NCBI RefSeq assembly: GCF_004364245.1
Contig: NZ_SOAV01000009.1
Span: 1-64,000 of the forward strand
Length of the DNA stretch: 64,000 bases
Origin: Streptomyces sp. BK208
GTDB lineage: Bacteria > Actinomycetota > Actinomycetes > Streptomycetales > Streptomycetaceae
Direction: 5' to 3'
Part shown: in pieces, positions 27,367 through 35,256 of the stretch
Layout of the letters: each line of letters starts with the position of its first letter
Numbering within the stretch: the stretch's first letter is position 1
Translations under genes and position numbers: made by a program
Notes under the pieces: generated by a model
What the model was told of the DNA's origin: nothing
The model's input: only the letters and a program-made list of their open reading frames with translations
Databases searched by the model: none

Positions 27367-29058
27367 ATGGCCGAAAGGTGGGCGTTCGCGGAGACCGAGG
27401 ACGGTGGCGTGGAGGTAGCGCCCCTCGGCCCGGACGGGCTGCCCGCCGGACCGGTGCGGCGCGAGCCCGACGCCGTGGACGCCGTGCGCACCAGGCCTGA
27501 CGTCGCGCGATGGGTGTGGCGGTCCACCGCCGAGACGGTCCCGCGCCTGCTCGCCGCGGGGGTGCGGGTCGAGCGGTGCTACGACGTGGAGGCCGCCGAG
27601 ACCCTCCTGCTCGGCCACGAGGGGCGGTACGGGGAGCCGCATTCGGCCGCGGCCGCCCTGGCCCGGTTGCGCGGCGGCCCGGTACCGCCCGACCCGCCGC
27701 AGCGCGCCGCCGAGCCCGGCGCGCAGTCCCCGCTGTTCGAGCCGCGCGAAGTCCACCTCCCGCTCACCGACCTGCTCGCCGTCTACGCCGAGCAGCAGCG
27801 CCGCCACGACCGCTCGGCGCACCCGGACCGACTGCGGCTGCTGACGGCCGCCGAGTCCGCGGGGATGCTGGTGGCCGCCGAGATGAACCACGCGGGGCTG
27901 CCCTGGCGGGCCGACGTGCACCGCGAGGTCCTGCACGGCCTGCTGGGCGAGCGGTATGCGGGCGGGGGCGAGCCGCGCCGCCTGGCCGAGCTGGCGGAGG
28001 AGGTGTCCGCCGCCTTCGGGCGCCGGGTGCGGCCCGACCTGCCCGCGGACGTGGTCAAGGCGTTCGGGCAGGCGGGTGTGAAGGTCGGCTCGACCCGCCG
28101 GTGGGAGCTGGAATCGCTGGACCATCCGGCCGTGAAGCCGCTGATCGAGTACAAGAGGCTGTACCGCATCTGGGTCGCCCACGGCTGGTCCTGGCTGCAG
28201 GACTGGGTGCGCGACGGACGGTTCCGCCCCGAGTTCCTGGCCGGCGGCACCGTCACCGGACGCTGGGTGACCAACGGCGGGGGCGGGCTGCAGATCCCCA
28301 AGGTGATCCGGCGGGCCGTCGTCGCCGACCCCGGCTGGCGGCTGGTCGTCGCCGACGCCGACCAGATGGAGCCGCGCGTGCTGGCCGCGATCTCCCGCGA
28401 CCCCGGCCTGATGGAGGTGGCCGGCCGGGAGACCGACCTCTACCAGTCCGTCTCCGACCGCGCCTTCTCCGGCGACCGCGCCCAGGCGAAGCTCGCCGTG
28501 CTCGGCGCGGTCTACGGCCAGACCTCCGGGGACGGCCTGAAGAACCTGGCCGCGCTCAGACGCCGCTTCCCCCGCGCCGTGGCGTACGTCGACGACGCGG
28601 CCCGCGCGGGCGAGGAGGGCCGGCTGGTGCGCACCTGGCTGGGCCGCACCTGTCCGCCCGCGGCCGGCGCGGCCGACGGCGCCGAGGAGGCGGGGCTGCC
28701 GCAGGACGATCCCACCGGCGCCGGGGACCGCCCCCAGGAGTGGGTACCGGGGTACGCCTCCACCGACGCCCGCGCGCGGGGCCGCTTCGCCCGCAACTTC
28801 GTCGTCCAGGGCAGCGCCGCGGACTGGGCCCTGCTGCTGCTCGCCGCGCTGCGCCAGGCCTGCGCGGGCATGGCGGCCGAGCTGGTCTTCTTCCAGCACG
28901 ACGAGGTGATCGTGCACTGTCCCGAGGAGGAGGCCGGCACCGTCGTCGCGGCGATCCGGGACGCGGCGGAGCTGGCGGGGCGGCTGACGTTCGGGGTGAC
29001 GCCGGTGCGGTTCCCGTTCACGACGGCGGTGGTGGAGTGCTACGCGGACGCGAAGTGA
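27367..29058 (+). CDS. Family-A DNA polymerase-like protein (3'-5' exonuclease/polymerase annotation class)
   Basis: 563 residues with the PolA polymerase fold: GGTVTGRWVTNGGGGLQIPKV, O-helix DRAQAKLAVLGAVYGQTSGDG, FVVQGSAADWALLLLAALR and motif C FFQHDEVI. Motif A reads DADQMEPR, where DNA polymerase I has DYSQIELR; the catalytic Asp is kept. The N-terminal 150 residues hold at most a degraded exonuclease domain and there is no 5'-nuclease. Housekeeping polA is not in this window, so this is an accessory polymerase found across actinomycetes. Start ATG 27367 begins MAERWAFAE. Confidence 0.88.
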   Translation: MAERWAFAETEDGGVEVAPLGPDGLPAGPVRREPDAVDAVRTRPDVARWVWRSTAETVPRLLAAGVRVERCYDVEAAETLLLGHEGRYGEPHSAAAALARLRGGPVPPDPPQRAAEPGAQSPLFEPREVHLPLTDLLAVYAEQQRRHDRSAHPDRLRLLTAAESAGMLVAAEMNHAGLPWRADVHREVLHGLLGERYAGGGEPRRLAELAEEVSAAFGRRVRPDLPADVVKAFGQAGVKVGSTRRWELESLDHPAVKPLIEYKRLYRIWVAHGWSWLQDWVRDGRFRPEFLAGGTVTGRWVTNGGGGLQIPKVIRRAVVADPGWRLVVADADQMEPRVLAAISRDPGLMEVAGRETDLYQSVSDRAFSGDRAQAKLAVLGAVYGQTSGDGLKNLAALRRRFPRAVAYVDDAARAGEEGRLVRTWLGRTCPPAAGAADGAEEAGLPQDDPTGAGDRPQEWVPGYASTDARARGRFARNFVVQGSAADWALLLLAALRQACAGMAAELVFFQHDEVIVHCPEEEAGTVVAAIRDAAELAGRLTFGVTPVRFPFTTAVVECYADAK

Positions 29059-29220
29059 CGGGCGGCGCCGGGCCGCCCGGCACCGGCACCGGCCACACCC
29101 CGGCCGCGGCGGCGACGCCAGGCTGTGGCCCGGGCGGACCCACGGTGGCCCGCTCGGACCCGCTGGGACCCGCTCGGACCGCTGGAACCCGCTTGGGCCC
29201 GCTGGGACCCGCTCGGGCCC

Positions 29221-29330
29221 GCGGCGGACCCGCGGCGGACCCGCGACGGACCCGCGACGGACCCGCGACGGACCCGCGACGGACCCGCGACGGACCCGCG
29301 ACGGACCCGCGACGGGCCCGCGACGGACGA
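29221..29330. repeat. Ten tandem 11-bp repeats upstream of the LysR gene
   Basis: Ten consecutive units of GCGACGGACCC or near variants (two units GCGGCGGACCC, one GCGACGGGCCC, last GCGACGGACGA) fill 29221-29330, ending 10 bp before the LysR ATG. A more degenerate 10-11 bp series with CCCGCTGGGA-like units precedes it from about 29143. The period is close to one helical turn. The array is open in one plus frame but is not part of a recognisable protein. Confidence 0.9.
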
Positions 29331-29340
29331 GACTACCGGC

Positions 29341-30228
29341 ATGGATCTGCTGTCTCTTCGCTACTTCCGGTCCGTCGCACGTCACCAGCACATCAGCCGG
29401 GCCGCAGAGGAACTCCGGGTGGCCCAGCCGTCGGTGAGCCGGACCATCATCCGGCTGGAATCGGAGCTCGGGACCCCCCTCTTCGACCGCACGGGCCGCC
29501 GGATACGTCTCAACGAGCACGGCGCCGCCTTCCTGGTCCGGGTCGAACGGGCGCTGGCCGAGCTGGAGGACGGTCGGCGGGAGGTCGCCGACGCCGGTCG
29601 CGGCGGCCCCGGGCGGGTCGCCGTCGCCGCCGAGACGCTGCTGCAACTGGCCGGTGTCCTGTCCGCGTTCCGTGAGCTGCGCCCCGGAGTGCGGGTGCAC
29701 CTCTTCCAGGCCCCGCTGAGTTCGATGCGCCGCCATCTGCGCTCGGGCGAGGTGGACTTCGCCCTCGCCTCCCAGTCGCTGGCCGGCCCCGAGGTGTGCT
29801 CGACGGAACTGGCCCGCGAGGAGGTGCTGCTGGCCGTACCGCCAGGACACCCGCTGGCCGGCCGGGACCAGGTCACGGTGGCCGAGCTGGCCGACGAGGA
29901 CTTCGTCAGCACACGCGCCGACCACTGGCAACGGGCGCTGTTGGAGCGGCTCTTCGCCCGGGAAGGGCTGTCCCCGCGCGTGGTCTGCGAGGGCGACGAG
30001 GCGGCGGCCACTCCCGAACTCGTCGGTGCCGGTGTGGGCATCGGCCTGATGCCGGCCGTCGCACGCCGGGCCCTCGGTGCGGACGGCCCGGTCCGCTGGC
30101 TGCTACTGGACGCCCCGGACTGCCACCGGGCCCTCACCCTGGTGTGGCGCCGGGACGCCTATCTCTCCCCCGCCGCCCGGGACTTCCGCCGGCTGGCCGG
30201 GGAACGGCTCATGCCCGGGGCGTCATGA
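29341..30228 (+). CDS. LysR family transcriptional regulator
   Basis: 295 residues: N-terminal winged HTH (RYFRSVARHQHISRAAEELRV, QPSVSRTIIRLESELG, PLFDRTGRRIRLNEHG) and a LysR substrate domain (VRVHLFQAPLSSMRRHL, VLLAVPPGHPLAGRDQV, GVGIGLMPAVARRAL). ATG 29341 gives the standard start MDLLSLRYF; the frame is open to 29125 only because of the repeats. It is 93 bp upstream of a co-directional CoA ligase, its probable target. Confidence 0.92.
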   Translation: MDLLSLRYFRSVARHQHISRAAEELRVAQPSVSRTIIRLESELGTPLFDRTGRRIRLNEHGAAFLVRVERALAELEDGRREVADAGRGGPGRVAVAAETLLQLAGVLSAFRELRPGVRVHLFQAPLSSMRRHLRSGEVDFALASQSLAGPEVCSTELAREEVLLAVPPGHPLAGRDQVTVAELADEDFVSTRADHWQRALLERLFAREGLSPRVVCEGDEAAATPELVGAGVGIGLMPAVARRALGADGPVRWLLLDAPDCHRALTLVWRRDAYLSPAARDFRRLAGERLMPGAS

Positions 30229-30321
30229 GTACATGCCGGAACCGGTCGTGGACGTCATGAAAGGCCCGCCCCTAGCGTCGAGGACATCCACGGACACGGA
30301 CTCGACCGACGGAGACAGCCG

Positions 30322-31866
30322 ATGAGCCGGCAACACGACAGCACGGGGACGGACTTCACCACCTACGCGGAGGCCGTCCTCGACGTCCTGGCAGCCGCAC
30401 CGTCCAGGGCGGTCCTGACGACCGCGGAGGGAGCCGTGATCAGCGCGGGGAGCCTGCGCGACCAGGTCTGCCGGCTCGGCGCGGAACTGGGGCGGCGCGG
30501 GGTGGGCCGGGGCGCCACGGTCGGCCTGCTCACCGGCAACAGCGCCGAAGGCCTCGTCGCCCGCTACGCCGCCAACCTGACCGGCGCGCGGGTCGTCGTC
30601 CTCTACGAGGGCATGAGCGCCCCGGTCATGGCCGGCATCCTGGCGAGCGTGGACGGCGTCCTGCTGCTGGTGGACGGCGGGCGGCACGCCCTGGCACGGG
30701 AGCTGCTGCCGCTGCCCGGTGTCCCTCCGGTGGTGTCCCTGGGCCCGAGCGACTTCGCCGAGGACGTACTGGCCGCGGCCGCCCGGCACCCGGCGCGTCC
30801 CCTGCACCCTCCGGTGGGGCCGGACGACGACTGGCGCATCGGCTACACGGGCGGGACCACCGGGATCCCCAAGGGCATCCGCATGAGCCACGGCTCCTAC
30901 CGGCGCAGCCTGGAGCGCCGGCTCACCGGCGCGGGTGACCCGCCGCGCTTCCTGGCCTGCACCTCGCTCGCCCACCTCGCCGGGATCTTCGCCGACACGG
31001 CCCTCCTGGAGGGCGGTTCGGTCGTCCTGCGGCACGACTTCGACCCCGGGGACGTGCTGGCCACCGTCGCGCGCGAGCGCATCACCCACACCTGGCTGCT
31101 GCCGCCGCTGCTGTACCGGCTGCTGGACCACCCGGACGTGTCCGGCACCGACCTGTCCAGCCTGACCCGCGTCAGCTACGGCGGCACCGCCGCCGCACCG
31201 ACCAGGCTGCGGCAGGCGGCCGAGCTGCTGGGACCGGTGCTGTACGGCCTGTACGGCCAGGCCGAGGCGCAGCTCATCACGGAGACCGGCCCCGACGAGC
31301 AGGAGCTGACCGGCCGCGAGGGGCACCCGACGGTCGGCCGGGCCGTACCCGGCGTCGAGATCGTCGTCCAGGACACCGACGGCACCGTCCTGGCCCCCGG
31401 GACACCGGGCGAAGTGCTGGTGCGCTCGCCCTACGCGATGCACGGGTACTGGAAGCAGCCCGAACTGACCCGGGAGGTGCTGCGCGACGGCTGGGTGCAC
31501 ACGGGCGACGTCGGCTACCTCGACGAGAACGGCTACCTCTACATCGTGGACCGCATCAAGGAGATGATCGTGGTCGTCGGAGGCCACGTCTATCCGGCGG
31601 AACTGGAGGCCCTGCTCCTGCACCACCCCTCGGTCGCCCAGTGCACCGTCTTCGGCAGCCGGGACGCGGAATCGCTGGAGCACGTCCACGCCGCCGTGGT
31701 GCCCGCCCCCGGACACGAGCCGACCCTGGAGGAGATCCGCGCCTTCGTCACCGCCCGCAAGGGCCGCCTCTACGCCCCCGAGACCGTGCACCTGCTCCCC
31801 GCCATCCCCCTGACCACGGTCGGCAAGCCGGACAGGCGCGTGCTGCGGTCCCTGCTGACGGTCTGA
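30322..31866 (+). CDS. AMP-forming acyl-CoA synthetase/ligase
   Basis: Adenylate-forming enzyme (514 residues): P-loop YTGGTTGIPKGIRMSHG (about 175-191), A5 motif LYGLYGQAE, A7 GWVHTGDVGYLDENGYLYIVDR, A8 hinge region KEMIVVVGGHVYP, and the catalytic A10 lysine in TTVGKPDRR. It activates a carboxylic acid as acyl-AMP and then the CoA thioester; the substrate is unknown. No carrier protein or oxidoreductase is nearby, so a catabolic or stand-alone role is likelier than a role in a biosynthetic assembly line. Start ATG 30322 with GGAG nine bases upstream. Confidence 0.92.
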   Translation: MSRQHDSTGTDFTTYAEAVLDVLAAAPSRAVLTTAEGAVISAGSLRDQVCRLGAELGRRGVGRGATVGLLTGNSAEGLVARYAANLTGARVVVLYEGMSAPVMAGILASVDGVLLLVDGGRHALARELLPLPGVPPVVSLGPSDFAEDVLAAAARHPARPLHPPVGPDDDWRIGYTGGTTGIPKGIRMSHGSYRRSLERRLTGAGDPPRFLACTSLAHLAGIFADTALLEGGSVVLRHDFDPGDVLATVARERITHTWLLPPLLYRLLDHPDVSGTDLSSLTRVSYGGTAAAPTRLRQAAELLGPVLYGLYGQAEAQLITETGPDEQELTGREGHPTVGRAVPGVEIVVQDTDGTVLAPGTPGEVLVRSPYAMHGYWKQPELTREVLRDGWVHTGDVGYLDENGYLYIVDRIKEMIVVVGGHVYPAELEALLLHHPSVAQCTVFGSRDAESLEHVHAAVVPAPGHEPTLEEIRAFVTARKGRLYAPETVHLLPAIPLTTVGKPDRRVLRSLLTV

Positions 31867-31890
31867 CCCGCCCTCCCCGCGACACACGAA

Positions 31891-31924
31891 GAAGACCAGG
31901 CCGGATCAATCCGACCTGGTCTTC
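31891..31924. terminator. Bidirectional terminator between CoA ligase and tRNA-Thr
   Basis: Stem GAAGACCAGGCCGGA (31891-31905), loop TCAA, then its complement with one mismatch (31910-31924). It ends transcription from the plus-strand ligase and the minus-strand tRNA, whose 3' end is 6 bp away. Confidence 0.85.
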
Positions 31925-31930
31925 GCCCGA

Positions 31931-32003
31931 GCCGCCTTCGGGATTCGAACCCGAGACCTACGCATTACGAGTGCGTTGCTCTGGCCATCTGAGCTAAGGC
32001 GGC
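31931..32003 (-). tRNA. tRNA-Thr (anticodon CGU)
   Basis: 73-nt cloverleaf on the minus strand: acceptor GCCGCCT paired with AGGCGGC, D stem GCTC/GAGC, anticodon stem ACGCA/TGCGT with loop CTCGTAA (anticodon CGT, reads ACG), and T arm TCGGG-TTCGAAT-CCCGA. CCA is not encoded. All invariant positions (U8-like T, G18G19, TTC, A58) look intact. Confidence 0.95.
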
Positions 32004-32066
32004 GCGCTGGTGCACCCATGGTGCGATCAGCAACGTCGGTAAGTCTACACAGTTTCCCGGGGTGCT

Positions 32067-32107
32067 TCGTACCGGCCCCGGACGCCCGGGAGCAGGGGCC
32101 GGTACGA
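32067..32107 (-). terminator. Terminator after the peptidase gene
   Basis: Perfect 13-bp inverted repeat TCGTACCGGCCCC (32067-32079) against its complement at 32095-32107 with a 15-nt loop, 14 bases past the peptidase stop codon on the minus strand. It also insulates the tRNA gene from read-through. Confidence 0.75.
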
Positions 32108-32120
32108 GGGTTCCGTGCCG

Positions 32121-33740
32121 TCAGGAGCAGCGCTTGCCGGCCTTGGGCGCGGTGCCGCTCAGCAGGTACGTGTTGATCGCCGAGTCGATGCAGGAGCTGC
32201 CGCGGCCGTACGCGGTGTGGCCGTCGCCCTCGTAGGTGAGCAGGCGGCCGGAGGAGAGCTGGTCGGCCAGGGCCTCGGCCCAGCGGTACGGGGTGGCGGG
32301 GTCGCGGGTGGTGCCGACCACGACGATCGGGGTGGCGCCGGCCGCCTCGATGCGGTGCGGCTCGCCCGTGGGCCGCACCGGCCAGTAGGTGCAGTTCAGG
32401 GAGGACCAGGCGAGGCCCTCGCCGAAGACCGGGGATGCCTTCTCGAACTCGGGGAGGGCGTCGCGCACCTCGTCCGGGGAGGAGAAGGCGGCGGGGAGGT
32501 CGAGGCAGTTCACGGCGGCGTTGGCGAACATCAGGTTGCTGTAGCCGCCGTCGGCCTCGCGCTCGTAGTAGCTGTCGGACAGGATCAGCAGGCCCGCGCC
32601 GTCCTTCTCCTTCATCGCCGAGGTCAGCGACTCGCGCAGCTGCTGCCAGGCGCCCTCGTCGTACATCGCCGCGATCACGCCGGTGGTGGCGAGGGACTCG
32701 GTGAGCTTGCGGCCGTCGGCGTCCCCGGCGGGGACCGGCTCGGCGTCCAGGTCGTCGAAGAAGGCCTTCAGGTGCTTGCCGACCTGGTCGGGGGTGGTGT
32801 CCTTGTCGCCGAGGGGGCAGTCGGGCTGCTTCACGCAGTCCTTCGCGAAGGACTGGAACGCCGTCTCGAAGCCCGCCGTCTGCTCCAGGTTCAGGCGGCG
32901 CGCGGGCAGGGACGGGTCCATCGCGCCGTCCAGGACCAGGCGGCCCGTCCGGTCCGGGAACAGACCGGCGTAGGTCGCGCCCAGGAAGGTGCCGTACGAC
33001 GCGCCGACGTAGGTCAGCTTCTCGTCGCCGAGCACCGCGCGCAGGACGTCCATGTCCCGCGCCGCCTCGACGGTCGAGACGTGGCGCAGCAGCTTCGGCG
33101 CGTCCGCTCCGCAGCCCTCGGCGAACTTCTTGTAGGCGCCGACCAGCTCGTCCGTCTCCTCGGCGTCGTCCGGGGTGACGTCGGTCTGCGTGTAGGCGTC
33201 CATCTCGCGCCCGTCCAGGCACTCGACGGGCTCGCTGCGGGCCACGCCCCGGGGGTCGACCGCGACCATGTCGTACTGGGCGCGGACCTTCGCCGGGTAG
33301 CCGATGCCCGCGTACTGCTGGAGGTAGCCGATCGCCGAGCCGCCCGGCCCGCCCGGGTTGACCAGCAGCGAGCCGAGCCGCTTGCCCGGTCCCGTGGCCT
33401 TCTTGCGGGCCACCGCGAGGCGGACGTCGCCGTCGGTGGGCTTGGCGTAGTCGAGCGGGGCCTTCAGGGTGGCGCACTGGAAGCCGGGGACGCCGCAGTC
33501 GCGCCAGCTGAGCTTCTGCTCGTAGTACGGAGCCAGCTCGGAGGGCGTGGCCCGAGGCAGGGCGGCCAGCGTCGCCGTCGCCGCCTCGGTGGAGCCCGCC
33601 GCCTCCGCCGCGGGCGAACCGGCGGACGTCGACGCGCCCCCGGCCGAGCAGGCGGTGGCGAGCAGCGCGGCGGCGAGCAGCGCGGCCCGGTGACGGGTGC
33701 TGCCGATGCGGGTCCTGCGGTGGGTGCGCCTTGTGTGCAT
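32121..33740 (-). CDS. Secreted alpha/beta-hydrolase, tripeptidyl aminopeptidase family lipoprotein
   Basis: 539 residues. Signal peptide with basic start (MHTRRTHRRTR) and lipobox LLATAC with Cys31, so it is predicted to be a lipid-anchored extracellular enzyme. The hydrolase core has the oxyanion segment VNPGGPGGSA, the nucleophile elbow VGASYGTFLG, and a C-terminal TAP-like domain (TPIVVVGTTRDPATPYRWA) ending with the catalytic His in YEGDGHTAYGRGSSC. Homologues (Tap, SlpD/SlpE) release N-terminal tripeptides. Cysteines are typical of secreted forms. It follows holB on the same strand. Confidence 0.92.
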   Translation of the reverse strand: MHTRRTHRRTRIGSTRHRAALLAAALLATACSAGGASTSAGSPAAEAAGSTEAATATLAALPRATPSELAPYYEQKLSWRDCGVPGFQCATLKAPLDYAKPTDGDVRLAVARKKATGPGKRLGSLLVNPGGPGGSAIGYLQQYAGIGYPAKVRAQYDMVAVDPRGVARSEPVECLDGREMDAYTQTDVTPDDAEETDELVGAYKKFAEGCGADAPKLLRHVSTVEAARDMDVLRAVLGDEKLTYVGASYGTFLGATYAGLFPDRTGRLVLDGAMDPSLPARRLNLEQTAGFETAFQSFAKDCVKQPDCPLGDKDTTPDQVGKHLKAFFDDLDAEPVPAGDADGRKLTESLATTGVIAAMYDEGAWQQLRESLTSAMKEKDGAGLLILSDSYYEREADGGYSNLMFANAAVNCLDLPAAFSSPDEVRDALPEFEKASPVFGEGLAWSSLNCTYWPVRPTGEPHRIEAAGATPIVVVGTTRDPATPYRWAEALADQLSSGRLLTYEGDGHTAYGRGSSCIDSAINTYLLSGTAPKAGKRCS

Positions 33741-33851
33741 CCGTCGAGCGTAACGCTCAGCGACCGTGCCATCGCGGTGCGTGGTGGCGTGTGCCTCGTA
33801 CGGGTTACGGCGTCAACCGGGCGCTGCCCGGGGCGTCCCCGGGGTCCGTCC

Positions 33852-35057
33852 TCAGCCCGCTCTGAGTGCCATCGTCATCGCCTCCACCGCCAGCAGCGGG
33901 GGCACGTTGCGGTCGAGGGCCTCGCCGCAGGCCGCGATCGCCTCGATGCGGCGCAGCGTGGACTCGGGTGTGCTGCCGCGGGCGAGCCGCTCCAGGGCGT
34001 CCTGTGCGTCCGTGTTGGCGATGGCCACGCGGGTGCCGAGCTGGAGTGCGAGGACGTCGCGGTAGAAGCCGGTGAGCTCGGACAGGGCGAGGTCCAGGCT
34101 GTTGCGCTGCGTGCGCGCCTTGCGGCGCTTCTGGTCGGCCTCCAGGTCCTTGATCACGCCTGCCGTGCCGCGCGGGAGCCGGCCGCCCTGGGCCGCGCCC
34201 AGCGCCGCCTTCAGCTCCTCGGTCTCCTTGGTGTCCATCTCCTCGGCCAGCTGCTTGGCGTCCTCCGCCGCCGCGTCGACCAGCTCCTGGGCCGCCTTGA
34301 GGGCGCCGCCGATGTCCTCGACCCGCAGCGGCAGCTTCAGCACCGCCTGCCGGCGCGCCCGGGCCGCCTGGTCCGTGGCCAGGCGGCGGGCGCGGTCGAT
34401 GTGGCCCTGGGTGGCGCGGGCCGCCGCCGCGGCGACGTCCGGTTCGATGCCTTCGCGCCGTACGAGCATGTCGGCGACGGCCTGGACCGACGGCGTGCGC
34501 AGGTTCAGGTGACGGCAGCGGGAGCGGATGGTGGGCAGGACGTCCTCGACGGAGGGGGCGCACAGCAGCCAGACGGTGCGCGGGGCCGGTTCCTCCACGG
34601 CTTTCAGGACGGCGTTGGCCGACTTCTCGTTCAGCCGCTCGGCCTCTTCGACGAGGATGATCTGCCAGCGGCCGTTCGCCGGTGAGGTGAACGACTTGCG
34701 GACGGTGTCCCGCATGTCCCTGGCGCGGATCTCGGCGCCCATGGCGACCACCGTGCTGACGTCGGCGTGGGTGCCGACCAGCGCGGTGTGGCATCCGTCG
34801 CAGAAGCCGCAGCCGGGGACGCCGCCGAGAGCGCGGTCGGGGCTCACGCACTGCAGGGCGGCGGCGAAGGCCCGCGCCGTCTGTGCCACGCCGGAGCCGG
34901 GCGGGCCCGTGAACAGCCAGGCGTGCGTCATGCTCGTCGACTGCGGCAGCGGGCCGGCGGCCGCGACCGCGGTGACGAAGGCGTCGGCGTCCCGGGCCGC
35001 GGCGGCGAGCGGCTCGCACACCTTCTCCTGCCCGACGAGGTCGTCCCACACGGTCAT
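33852..35057 (-). CDS. holB: DNA polymerase III subunit delta'
   Basis: Clamp-loader subunit delta' (401 residues). The AAA+ fold shows a degenerate P-loop GPPGSGVAQT lacking the catalytic lysine, as is normal for delta', a zinc module CVSPDRALGGVPGCGFCDGC, and the sensor 1 region LLCAPSVEDVLPTIRSRCR. The middle has a helical charged insert (EDAKQLAEEMDTKETEELKA). Start ATG 35057 (MTVWDDLVGQEKV). It lies downstream of the kinase fusion gene; tmk-holB adjacency is conserved widely in bacteria. Confidence 0.93.
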   Translation of the reverse strand: MTVWDDLVGQEKVCEPLAAAARDADAFVTAVAAAGPLPQSTSMTHAWLFTGPPGSGVAQTARAFAAALQCVSPDRALGGVPGCGFCDGCHTALVGTHADVSTVVAMGAEIRARDMRDTVRKSFTSPANGRWQIILVEEAERLNEKSANAVLKAVEEPAPRTVWLLCAPSVEDVLPTIRSRCRHLNLRTPSVQAVADMLVRREGIEPDVAAAAARATQGHIDRARRLATDQAARARRQAVLKLPLRVEDIGGALKAAQELVDAAAEDAKQLAEEMDTKETEELKAALGAAQGGRLPRGTAGVIKDLEADQKRRKARTQRNSLDLALSELTGFYRDVLALQLGTRVAIANTDAQDALERLARGSTPESTLRRIEAIAACGEALDRNVPPLLAVEAMTMALRAG

Positions 35058-35256
35058 GGGTCACGCCGTCCTTCCGTCACACCGAGCCGGCCGTCGAGGC
35101 GGCCGCACCGAGCCGGTCACACCGATCCGGCCACACGGGGGCCGCCGCATCGCCGCGACGCCGATCCGCGTCGCGCCCCTCCATTGTGCGGGGCGGCACC
35201 GACAACGCGGCGGGGCGGCCGGGGCGCGGGCCCCGGCCGTCCCGGTACGCGGATGC

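Noticed and set aside
29221-29330. Repeat array considered as a CRISPR
   Set aside because: Units are contiguous 11-mers without spacers, and no cas genes are near.
26554-29931. Very long minus-strand open frame opposite the Clp-N, polymerase and LysR genes
   Set aside because: Antisense shadow typical of high-GC DNA; composition is Gly/Arg/His-rich and both sense genes have clear motifs.
30322-31866. CoA ligase as a nonribosomal peptide adenylation module
   Set aside because: No carrier or condensation domain follows, and its motifs fit a stand-alone acyl-CoA synthetase.
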